In this document: positions 1-5,226 of the stretch, in pieces
How positions within the stretch are numbered: the stretch's first letter is position 1
Layout of the letters: every line of letters starts with the position of its first letter
Made by a program: the position numbers and the translations under genes
Notes under the pieces: generated by a model
Told to the model about the DNA's origin: nothing
The model's database searches: none
The model's input: the letters and a program-made list of their open reading frames with translations, nothing else
Source: Bacteroidota bacterium
GTDB lineage: Bacteria; Bacteroidota; Ignavibacteria; Ignavibacteriales; Ignavibacteriaceae
Direction of reading: 5' to 3'
Assembly (NCBI GenBank): GCA_022567875.1
Contig: JADFGB010000089.1
Location: 1 to 5,864, forward strand
Length of the DNA stretch: 5,864 nt

Positions 1-217
1 ACCGCATCAACACGCTTTTTCGGTGACCAAGTGGAACATTCGCGTAGATTCGCGTAATTCGCGGGCAGTTTTTTTAGGACCAAGTCGATTCGTGTTGCCT
101 CGTAGGTTGCGGCCAGCGTGTTGACCTCAAGAATCCCATCGGCCCCATTGTTGGTAACTCGGTATCATTTCGTAAGTTAACCGTGCTATCACGGCCCCAA
201 GTGGCGCTGTCCAACTA
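1..217. other. GC-richer non-coding island, left part
   Basis: This stretch is clearly richer in G and C than the sequence to the right of 463 and shows no protein frame I can defend. It contains the tandem repeat at 38-65 followed by a run of seven T, and a repeated GACCAAGT (24-31 and 78-85) that begins two loosely similar segments. The style differs from the AT-rich galactokinase region, so it is either acquired DNA or a wrongly joined contig end. No function can be assigned. Confidence 0.6.
38..65. repeat. Short tandem repeat, three ATTCGCG units
   Basis: Three head-to-tail units read ATTCGCGTAG, ATTCGCGTA and ATTCGCGGG. They are followed after CAG by a run of seven T. Neighbouring CGCG blocks can pair into very short 4-bp stems, so a weak terminator-like role is possible, but the stems are too short to call one. 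The array is too short and its units too close for a CRISPR. Confidence 0.7.
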
Positions 218-254
218 GGACTTGTGAAAAAATAAAATTGGCCGTTTGACACAC

Positions 255-326
255 ATGAAAGGGAGAATCCGCACGGAACAGAACGTCGAACTGCCGGAAT
301 AGTATGACGCGGATTCTCTCTTTCAT
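255..326. repeat. Hairpin A, 18-bp stem
   Basis: ATGAAAGGGAGAATCCGC (255-272) pairs with GCGGATTCTCTCTTTCAT (309-326). Seventeen pairs are Watson-Crick and one is G-T, around a 36-base loop (273-308). There is no T tract directly after either side, so it does not look like an intrinsic terminator. It is the first inner branch of the 218-461 element. Confidence 0.85.
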
Positions 327-355
327 TCGTGGCGGGTCGGGGTAGGTTGACTCGG

Positions 356-423
356 AATTGAAGCCATCGCGGCGGACGATGCAAGGTCGCGCAACCGTGC
401 CCCACGCCGCGTTTGCTTCAATT
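356..423. repeat. Hairpin B, 19-bp imperfect stem
   Basis: AATTGAAGCCATCGCGGCG (356-374) is matched at 17 of 19 positions by the reverse complement of 405-423. The 30-base loop (375-404) contains a smaller possible stem, GCAAGGT (381-387) with ACCGTGC (394-400), one position unpaired. It is the second inner branch of the 218-461 element. The GC-rich core makes it likely to form in single-stranded DNA or RNA. Confidence 0.8.
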
Positions 424-429
424 GGTATG

Positions 430-618
430 TCAAACGGCCCATTTATTTTTTTTACAAGTCCCGTCTTTTTTTAATTTTAATTCGGCTTCGAGTGGATCTG
501 CAAGCGGTTCAATAATTTTGTCTTTGGCAGTATCTATAATTTGAACTTGGGCAAATATCATTTCAAAAATTGCTTTCTCAAATTTGTTTTTTGATTTTTT
601 AATTTTAGTTTTGTTCAT
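430..618 (-). CDS. Small lysine-rich hypothetical protein, 62 aa
   Basis: A 62-residue frame starts at ATG 618, whose first bases overlap the TGA of the preceding minus-strand frame (ATGA at 618-615). Such an overlap is typical of translationally coupled genes. The N-terminus is strongly basic (MNKTKIKKSKNKFEK). A mixed helical segment follows (residues about 16-50, IFEMIFAQVQIIDTAKDKI), then another lysine-rich tail ending KKNKWAV. No domain is recognised. The last ten or so codons and the stop lie inside the right arm of the 218-461 inverted repeat, so the natural C-terminus may have been replaced by that junction. Composition matches the AT-rich side, not the GC-rich island. It may be a genuine small gene, a truncated one, or chance. 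Confidence 0.4.
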   Translation of the reverse strand: MNKTKIKKSKNKFEKAIFEMIFAQVQIIDTAKDKIIEPLADPLEAELKLKKDGTCKKNKWAV

Positions 619-716
619 TTTTTAATATTTTTAATTTTATCATCTAACTCATTTAATTTATTAACAGATTCTTTTGATATTGTTTTATTTTTTCCTTTTT
701 GCAGTACTCCAACCAT
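615..716 (-). CDS. Tiny coupled frame, 33 aa, possibly C-terminus of a frameshifted protein
   Basis: Read from ATG 716 to TGA 615, this frame gives MVGVLQKGKNKTISKESV followed by NKLNELDDKIKNIKK, a charged, probably helical tail. It overlaps the 3' end of the galactokinase-fused frame in a different register and stops exactly on the ATG of the 62-aa ORF, which supports real translation here. If one base were missing from the A6 tract (T6 on the plus strand, 688-693), the galK-register sequence HLEWLEYCKKEK would read straight into NKTISKESV. The true protein is therefore probably longer and broken by an indel, or made by slippage. No family is recognised. Confidence 0.35.
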   Translation of the reverse strand: MVGVLQKGKNKTISKESVNKLNELDDKIKNIKK

Positions 717-1447
717 TCAAGATGAAATTTATTTTGTAATATTTGTAATCCTGTTTCACAATCTAATTTTCTTTGATTATAGGGCGAATTGTTTAATTGA
801 TGTTTAACATTTGTATTGATAAGTAAAAATTGATAATTATCTAACTGAAGCGAAACATACTGAAAAGATAAATCATAACAATCTAAAAAAATTGCATTTT
901 CTGATTTTCCGTGTAAATTTGAAAATTGATCCATTACACCACAATTAACACCTGCAAAATTATGCTCGGCCGCAATAGAAATATTCATTATTTCGCTTTT
1001 GTTTAATCCCAAATTGAAAAGCTTATTTAATCCGTAAACAACTCCATTTTCTAAAGCGGCAGATGAAGACAAACCTGCACCTATTGGGATATTTCCACCA
1101 AAAACAAGATTGAAATTTTCAATTTTAGCACTTTTATTTAGTATCCCCGAAATAACACCTATTATATAGTTTTTCCAACTTCCGACTTCTTGTTTTCCAA
1201 TATTATTGAAATCAATTTCTAAACTTTCATTAAAATCTATTGAATATATTTTAGAAATATTCTTATTACTTTTTGCTAATGCTATAATAATGCATTTGTC
1301 AATAGTTGCCGGGAAAACCAATCCCATATTATAATCGGTGTGTTCGCCAATAAGATTTATTCTACCCGGAGAACGAACCAATAAAGGATGTTGAGTAAAT
1401 TTATATTCAAATTCTGTTTTTATTTTATTTATTAGTTCCTTATTCAT
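653..1447 (-). pseudogene. galK: Galactokinase, C-terminally truncated
   Basis: GHMP-family kinase that phosphorylates galactose to galactose 1-phosphate with ATP in the cytoplasm (Leloir pathway). The galactokinase signature GRINLIGEHTDYN is at residues 28-40, with the transition-state Arg29 and sugar-binding Glu35 and Asp38. The ATP-binding GHMP motif GGNIPIGAGLSSSAALENG is at 117-135, and the catalytic-base Asp173 sits in VNCGVMDQF. Family-like sequence continues through SPYNQRKLDCETGLQILQ (221-238). It then stops resembling the family at about residue 242 (near 720-725). The frame ends at residue 264, whereas galactokinases usually have 350-400 residues, so the GHMP C-terminal domain is absent. 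The kinase is expected to be inactive. The start at ATG 1447 has no Shine-Dalgarno, common in this phylum. Truncation may be a real rearrangement or an assembly join. Confidence 0.85.
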
Positions 1448-1558
1448 TTCTAAAGCTTATGAAAAATAATGGAAAATATTAACTCTTTATAATTTTGTGA
1501 CAACTAAATGGAGATTTTTTCATCTAAATAAATCGGTTTGTTTTAGTATTAGATGCAA

Positions 1559-1573
1559 GCATAAATTTTATGC
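1559..1573. repeat. Perfect 7-bp palindrome GCATAAA-T-TTTATGC
   Basis: GCATAAA (1559-1565) and TTTATGC (1567-1573) are exact inverted copies separated by a single T. A one-base loop is too tight for a terminator hairpin, so this looks more like a dimeric protein-binding site or one half of a larger repeat. It lies 112 bases upstream of the galK start. Confidence 0.6.
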
Positions 1574-1944
1574 GTGTTACAGTGCGTTTTATTCTTTTTT
1601 AAAACTTCTTTTTGCTACCCTTTTTTTGCGAAGATTAACAGCCATCTAGTCCTTATTTAATGTTTTATAAATATAAGGGATAAATGTCAATAAATCCGTA
1701 AAGAAACAATAAAAGTAAACATGTTAATTGTGAGATAAAAACCCCTGCCTATGTTATTAAGCTGTGGGTGGTAAGTTGAATAAGATTAGGAAATGGTTTT
1801 ATTGCAAATGTGATTATTGGAAAATACTAGAAGTTTCTTTTTAGTTCACAAGATTATTGCAAGAAGTATAACTTTAATAGAGAAAATGATAAAGGTGTTT
1901 GACTATATTTGTAATAACATACTTTACTGTTTAATTTGCAGATA

Positions 1945-1970
1945 AAACGCATAGCGTTTATTGAGACGTT
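1945..1970. repeat. Palindromic motif AAACGC-ATA-GCGTTT with trailing GACGTT
   Basis: AAACGC (1945-1950) and GCGTTT (1954-1959) form a 6-bp stem around ATA. The sequence runs on through ATTGAGA to CGTT (1967-1970), which can also pair with AACG (1946-1949), so two alternative foldings compete. It ends in GTTGGC. The overall look recalls the conserved half of integron-type attC recombination sites, but no complete attC partner, integrase or cassette series is visible. Confidence 0.45.
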
Positions 1971-2013
1971 GGCTTCATTAAAATTACTCAATCAAACGAA
2001 ATGGATTTTAAAC

Positions 2014-2022
2014 TATAATTTG
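2014..2022 (+). promoter_or_regulatory. Candidate promoter -10/-7 element TATAATTTG
   Basis: TATAATTTG contains a perfect TATAAT and is one base from the Bacteroidetes -7 consensus TAnnTTTG. It lies 20 bases before the ATG of the TfoX-like gene, giving a short leader. No good -35/-33 element is seen at the usual distance (ATCAAA is at the 17-bp spacing). Confidence 0.4.
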
Positions 2023-2042
2023 ACTAAAATTAGAAATGAATT

Positions 2043-2363
2043 ATGACTGAACCTGAAAAACTTTTTCACGAAATTGCCAAAGAAATTCCTGAAGCTATTG
2101 AAGGAAAAATGTTTGGTTCTTTGTGCATTAAGTCAAATAATGGAAAAGCTGCTGCAATTTTTTGGAAGAATGATATGCTATTCAAACTTAGTGAAAAAGA
2201 ACAGAAAAAAGCATTGAAACAAAACGGTACAAGTATAGGATTTCACCTTTATGCACCTGAAAAACAAATGAAAGGATGGGTTTTTGTTCCTGAAAAACAT
2301 TCAGACAAATGTATAAATTTCAGTAAAAAAGCAATTGTATACGTAAAGAGTTTGGAGAAATAG
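2043..2363 (+). CDS. TfoX N-terminal-domain-like protein
   Basis: A 106-residue soluble protein. The N-terminal helix (PEKLFHEIAKEIPEA) is followed by GKMFGSLCIKSNNGKAAAIF, then ML-FKL and a FHLYAPEKQMKGWVFVP segment, with a final helix (INFSKKAIVYVKSLEK). The MFG-type turn, the short hydrophobic strands and the late MKGWVFVP block are characteristic of the TfoX/Sxy N-terminal domain family, whose stand-alone members are small and mostly uncharacterised. In Proteobacteria full-length TfoX activates competence genes. This short form lacks the C-terminal domain and that role should not be assumed. The start is ATG 2043; no Shine-Dalgarno is seen. The gene stands alone, 67 bases before the next one and with clearly lower GC than it. 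Confidence 0.7.
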   Translation: MTEPEKLFHEIAKEIPEAIEGKMFGSLCIKSNNGKAAAIFWKNDMLFKLSEKEQKKALKQNGTSIGFHLYAPEKQMKGWVFVPEKHSDKCINFSKKAIVYVKSLEK

Positions 2364-2419
2364 ACATTACTGTTTGATTGATTTCGTAAAATTACTTGGG
2401 TGAATACAAAAATTAAATT

Positions 2420-2425
2420 AGGAGG
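2420..2425 (+). promoter_or_regulatory. Perfect Shine-Dalgarno AGGAGG for the YIP1-family gene
   Basis: AGGAGG lies five bases before ATG 2431 and fixes that start. Strong sites like this are not seen before the other genes in the window and are uncommon in Bacteroidetes-like genomes, so the site supports a foreign origin for this gene. Confidence 0.8.
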
Positions 2426-2430
2426 ATAAA

Positions 2431-2964
2431 ATGACTAATTTTCAGAATCGTATGTTACGGGCAGCTAAGTTGGACGTTAATCTGTATGAAGAGGTTGAGG
2501 CCGACACTGGGTCCATGCGCCAAGCCATGGGAGTGGTGGTTCTCTCCAGTATAGCCGCTGGAATAGGCAGCATTGCAACAGGTGGGCTTGGTGGAATTTT
2601 GATGGGAACATTCGCTGCCCTTATCGGCTGGTATGTCTGGGCCTATTTAACTTACCTTATTGGCACGAAATTGCTGCCAGAGCCACAGACCAAAGCAGAT
2701 TTCGGTGAGTTGCTGCGCACTATTGGCTTTGCGAGCTCTCCCGGTTTGATTCGAGTATTAGGTATCATCCCCGGGCTGGGAGGAGTGGTTTTTCTAGCAG
2801 CGTCAATTTGGATGCTAATAGCAATGGTAATTGCAGTAAGACAAGCTCTTGATTATAAGAGCACATTACGAGCTGTAGGAGTTTGCGTAATCGGCTGGAT
2901 TATTCAAGCGTTAATCCTGTTGGCATTGTTTTCCATTTTAGGTGGTGCTGCAAAACCGGTCTAA
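2431..2964 (+). CDS. YIP1-family integral membrane protein
   Basis: A 177-residue protein. Its N-terminal amphipathic stretch (MLRAAKLDVNLYEEVEADTGSMRQA) is the typical opening of bacterial YIP1-domain proteins. About four hydrophobic segments follow, near residues 32-53, 56-80, 111-137 and 146-172, with glycine-rich turns (GGLGGILMG, GIIPGLGGVV). It should sit in the cytoplasmic membrane; the biological role of bacterial YIP1 proteins is unknown. The start is set by a perfect AGGAGG. Base composition is visibly richer in G and C (about half in the first part of the gene) than its neighbours, and codons such as CTG, CCC and GGC are used more. Transfer from another lineage is likely, or a join in assembly. 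It converges on the secreted repeat protein at 3074-4672. Confidence 0.8.
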   Translation: MTNFQNRMLRAAKLDVNLYEEVEADTGSMRQAMGVVVLSSIAAGIGSIATGGLGGILMGTFAALIGWYVWAYLTYLIGTKLLPEPQTKADFGELLRTIGFASSPGLIRVLGIIPGLGGVVFLAASIWMLIAMVIAVRQALDYKSTLRAVGVCVIGWIIQALILLALFSILGGAAKPV

Positions 2965-2968
2965 TTCT

Positions 2969-2988
2969 TTTTTACGCAGCCGTAAAAA
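2969..2988 (+). terminator. Hairpin after the YIP1 gene
   Basis: TTTTTACG (2969-2976), loop CAGC, CGTAAAAA (2981-2988) form an exact 8-bp stem starting five bases after the stop codon. The position suits a transcript end, but the stem is mostly A-T and no T run follows on the plus strand, so efficiency as an intrinsic terminator is doubtful. Confidence 0.4.
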
Positions 2989-3008
2989 CATCATCAATAA
3001 AAAAATTA

Positions 3009-3059
3009 TGATGAGATTCAGTTCAAGTATTAATTTTTACAAATTACTGCATCTCATCA
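3009..3059 (-). terminator. Terminator hairpin for the delta-60/T9SS gene
   Basis: TGATGAGAT (3009-3017) and ATCTCATCA (3051-3059) are exact inverted copies around a 33-base AT-rich loop. Read on the minus strand, the stem lies 15 bases beyond the stop of the 532-aa gene and is followed by TAATTTTTTT, as expected of an intrinsic terminator. The long loop is atypical. It sits between two convergent genes and may block read-through from both sides. Confidence 0.55.
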
Positions 3060-3073
3060 AAAAATATCTTTTA

Positions 3074-4672
3074 TTATTTAATTAGAATCATCTTCTTAGT
3101 TTGAACAAAATTAACCGCTTCACCTGTGGCGGTTAGTCTGTAAAAATACACTCCTGAAGTCAATCCTCTGTTGACGGATGAAGCATCAAAATGTACTGTG
3201 TAATTACCGGCAGATTTAGTTTCGTTCACCAATGTGGTAACCTCCATCCCTAATAAATTGTAAATCTTTAAGTCTACAAAGCTATCCGCCGAAAGCTGAT
3301 AGCTAATAGTTGTACTCGGATTAAACGGATTCGGATAATTCTGAGCAAGGGAAAATTTTTTTGGAATTGTGTTATTTTTTTTATCATCATTCAAACTTGT
3401 AACAAGATCATTGTTATATCTGACAAGTACAAAATCATAATTACTGCCGTTGTAAGCTCCGCCAACCGCAAGTATTTTTCCGTCATCCTGAAGAATTACC
3501 GAAGTCAGTGTATCGTCAAAAGATAATATATCCGTTATTACATTGCCGAAACTTGCATCGATATTTCCCGTTGAATCTAAACGTGTTAAAGCAAAATCAA
3601 AATTACTTCCGTTACTGCTTACTCCCCCAATTATTAACTTTCCGTCGCTTTGCAGAACGGAAGCTGAGCCTTTATCATCAATGTTATTTAAAGATAACAT
3701 TTTTATACCGTCAACTCCGTAAGTAGAATCTACAGTTCCGTCAATCTTATATCTTACAACAGAAAAAACATTTTTACTTCCATCAAAAGAATAGCCGCTT
3801 ACTAAAATTTTGCCACCATTTTCTATTAAAACAGATTTGGCAAAATCATCAGCCTTACCTATTTCTGTTGCTACCTTTCCTTCATCGCCGAATGTATTAT
3901 CCAGTGTACCGTCTTGTTTATATCTTACCACTGTAAAATTATTATCAGTCAAGCTGTTTGAATAACCTGCTAATAAAATTCGTTTGTCATTTAACGAAGC
4001 TACACTTTGTGCTCTGTTGTCAAATGTACTGATTGCTGTCGTTATCACTCCTCCTGTGCCAAAACTGTTATCGAGTGTACCGTCTGTATTGTACCTAACA
4101 ATTGCAAATTCCAAATTCAGGACTCTTTCCGAAATACCCGACTGAATTATTTTCCCGTCATTCTGTAATGCAAGCGAATTTGCCATATCATCAAATATAC
4201 CTACTGAAGTAGTAACAATTCCACTGTTGTTGAATCTGGTATCCAAAGTACCGTCCGTTTTGTATTTTAAAAGTGCAAAATCATATTTACTGCCAGTCCA
4301 AGTGTAGCCACCGATATAAATATACCCACTTGTATCAATCTTTATTGAAGTTGCTTTGTCATCTGTATTACCTATTTGTGTTATTACAACTCCCCCGTTT
4401 CCGAAGGACGCATCCAATGAACCATTGGGGTTATACCTAACAGTAACAAATTTGTAAGATGAATCGGAGAGCAGAAAACCTGTAACGATAATTTTTCCGT
4501 CAGATTGTAGGGCTACATCCTGTGCAATATTATTTAACGAACTTAAAGATGTTATTACTTTCCCGTTCACACCGAATGAGAGATCTAAACTTCCCGGCTG
4601 TGCAAAAATAAACCCCGTTAAAGACAGTATTGCGGAAAAATGGATGAAGAAAATAAAAGCTTTGCTTTTCAT
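3074..4672 (-). CDS. Secreted delta-60 repeat protein with type IX sorting domain
   Basis: A 532-residue exported protein. A signal peptide (residues 1-24, MKSKAFIFFIHFSAILSLTGF then IFA|Q) is followed by seven delta-60 repeats (about 28-423) of about 57 residues. Each runs roughly LD-SFG-GG-V-T ... DGKI-V-GY ... F-VVRY--DGTLD, a beta-rich, propeller-like pattern. A short linker leads to a C-terminal por/type A sorting domain (441-532). That domain contains NYPNPFNPSTTISYQL, the LKIYNLLGMEV strand, GVYFYRL and the terminal QTKKMILIK. In this phylum the sorting domain directs passage across the outer membrane by the type IX system and is usually cleaved, leaving the protein on the surface or released. 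The ligand is unknown. The gene is complete with start ATG 4672 and has no coupled neighbours. Confidence 0.92.
   Translation of the reverse strand: MKSKAFIFFIHFSAILSLTGFIFAQPGSLDLSFGVNGKVITSLSSLNNIAQDVALQSDGKIIVTGFLLSDSSYKFVTVRYNPNGSLDASFGNGGVVITQIGNTDDKATSIKIDTSGYIYIGGYTWTGSKYDFALLKYKTDGTLDTRFNNSGIVTTSVGIFDDMANSLALQNDGKIIQSGISERVLNLEFAIVRYNTDGTLDNSFGTGGVITTAISTFDNRAQSVASLNDKRILLAGYSNSLTDNNFTVVRYKQDGTLDNTFGDEGKVATEIGKADDFAKSVLIENGGKILVSGYSFDGSKNVFSVVRYKIDGTVDSTYGVDGIKMLSLNNIDDKGSASVLQSDGKLIIGGVSSNGSNFDFALTRLDSTGNIDASFGNVITDILSFDDTLTSVILQDDGKILAVGGAYNGSNYDFVLVRYNNDLVTSLNDDKKNNTIPKKFSLAQNYPNPFNPSTTISYQLSADSFVDLKIYNLLGMEVTTLVNETKSAGNYTVHFDASSVNRGLTSGVYFYRLTATGEAVNFVQTKKMILIK
3404..4591 (-). repeat. 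Seven delta-60 repeats within the secreted protein
   Basis: Residues about 28-423 consist of seven units, opening with SLDLSFG, SLDASFG, LDTRFNN, LDNSFGT, LDNTFGD, VDSTYGV and IDASFGN. Each carries an internal DGKI/DKRI/GGKI-type turn and, in most, an F-VVRY strand. They have diverged enough at DNA level that recombination between them should be limited. The last unit is shortened after SFGN. Confidence 0.8.
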
Positions 4673-4917
4673 TGGTTTTTATTAAAAATGATATCTATAA
4701 ATAAAGAATTTAGCTAAATATTTATGTCAATTAAAGGACATAAACATTAATAATTTTTTAAGGAAAAAATTACAGAGTAAGGAAAAATTGTAGAGTGAAT
4801 CTTTATCTCGACTTAAGGCGGGCTATTAGCCCTAATTAAAGTGATGTGATATTAAATAAAAAAATAGGATTGGATTTAAAAATATTCACATAATTAACAT
4901 CTACATATTTATAAAAA
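4673..4917. other. Intergenic region upstream of the secreted protein
   Basis: About 245 AT-rich bases between two minus-strand frames should contain the promoter of the delta-60 gene. On the minus strand TTGACA (4730-4725) resembles a -35 hexamer, but no convincing -10 or TAnnTTTG element follows at a standard distance. The only structured element is the hairpin at 4812-4842. Confidence 0.5.
4812..4842. repeat. Small hairpin GGGCT-ATT-AGCCC
   Basis: GGGCT (4820-4824) pairs with AGCCC (4828-4832) over a three-base loop. A further CTTAA/TTAAAG pairing lies outside a 3x3 internal loop. It lies beyond the stop of the 4918 minus-strand frame and about 140 bases upstream of the delta-60 start. 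It may act as a weak terminator for the former, though no T run follows on the minus strand. Confidence 0.4.
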
Positions 4918-5226
4918 TTATTCCGGATCATAAACTTCTATATGATTTGAATTCGGAACAACACTATTATCCAAATCTGTAATTAAAGTAAAAAGTCTAC
5001 CTACAAATAATTTTTGATTCCCATAATTAGCGATAGAATAAACACCTTCGTTTATATCAAGTGCACAGGAAGACCAACGCGGTTTCGGGATAGAATCATT
5101 TTTTGAAATTTTAGCGAAAACCGGTTCGGATGTGATAGGATCAATTTTAATTTTATATCCTTCTGTATTGAAAGATCCGTTTATTATTTTATTAATTTTG
5201 CCGTTTTTATACAATATTTCATTCAA
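4918..5226 (-). CDS. Unrecognised protein fragment, 5' end missing
   Basis: An open minus-strand frame ends at TAA 4918. It gives sequence with normal protein character: YKIKIDPITSEPVFAKIS, then PKPRWSSCALDINEGVYSI, LFVGRLFTLITDLDN and a terminal NSNHIEVYDPE. The only in-frame start-like codon is TTG at 5226. The frame stays open to a stop at 5268-5266 with no ATG. The real N-terminus therefore appears to be cut off at the junction near 5224-5235. I do not recognise the family. The alternating polar and hydrophobic pattern suggests beta strands, as in the C-terminal part of an extracellular or periplasmic protein, but no signal peptide can be checked. Base composition matches the rest of the AT-rich host region. 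Confidence 0.6.
   Translation of the reverse strand: MNEILYKNGKINKIINGSFNTEGYKIKIDPITSEPVFAKISKNDSIPKPRWSSCALDINEGVYSIANYGNQKLFVGRLFTLITDLDNSVVPNSNHIEVYDPE

Larger units (their letters stand above)
218..461. repeat. 244-base nested inverted-repeat element
   Basis: Outer arms of 34 bases (218-251 and 428-461) are inverted copies matching at 30 of 34 positions. Each runs from GGACTTGT through an A-rich stretch to GGCCGTTTGACA. Inside lie two more strong hairpins, 255-326 and 356-423, so the single strand could fold as an outer stem with two branches. No target-site duplication is obvious (CCAACTA on the left, CGTCTTT on the right) and no transposase is present. It could be a small non-autonomous mobile element, a structured RNA gene, or a fold-back assembly feature. 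The right arm also encodes the last codons of the small minus-strand ORF at 430-618. Confidence 0.75.
1448..2042. other. Non-coding AT-rich interval between divergent genes
   Basis: About 595 bases separate the galK start (minus) from the TfoX-like start (plus), and no convincing reading frame is present. The interval should hold promoters for both directions. A candidate for the rightward gene is at 2014-2022. I found no clear promoter motif for galK. Two palindromic sites occur, at 1559-1573 and 1945-1970, and a GTGCGTTTTATT block near 1582-1593 is roughly inverted relative to GATAAAACGCAT at 1941-1952. The rest shows nothing I can name. Confidence 0.6.

Noticed and set aside
38..65. CRISPR-like array
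   Set aside because: Units are 9-10 bases and directly adjacent, with no spacers and no cas genes.
127..405. 92-aa minus-strand ORF in the GC-rich island
   Set aside because: It runs through both inner hairpins and part of the left repeat arm, its sequence (many Arg, Pro and Ser, no pattern) has no protein character I recognise, and GC-rich DNA opens such frames by chance.
189..470. Another minus-strand frame open for 93 codons across the inverted-repeat element (contains PFDIPIEANAAWGTVARP)
   Set aside because: It has no ATG until 326, lies wholly over repeat structure and competes with the other frame; kept only as a possible sign that the element once overlapped coding sequence.
1740..1770. 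Possible stem ACCC/GGGT around CTGCC...GCTGT
   Set aside because: Only four consecutive pairs plus scattered matches; no more than expected by chance.
3508..3726. 72-aa plus-strand ORF
   Set aside because: It is antisense to the well-supported delta-60 repeat gene and has no domain or ribosome site.
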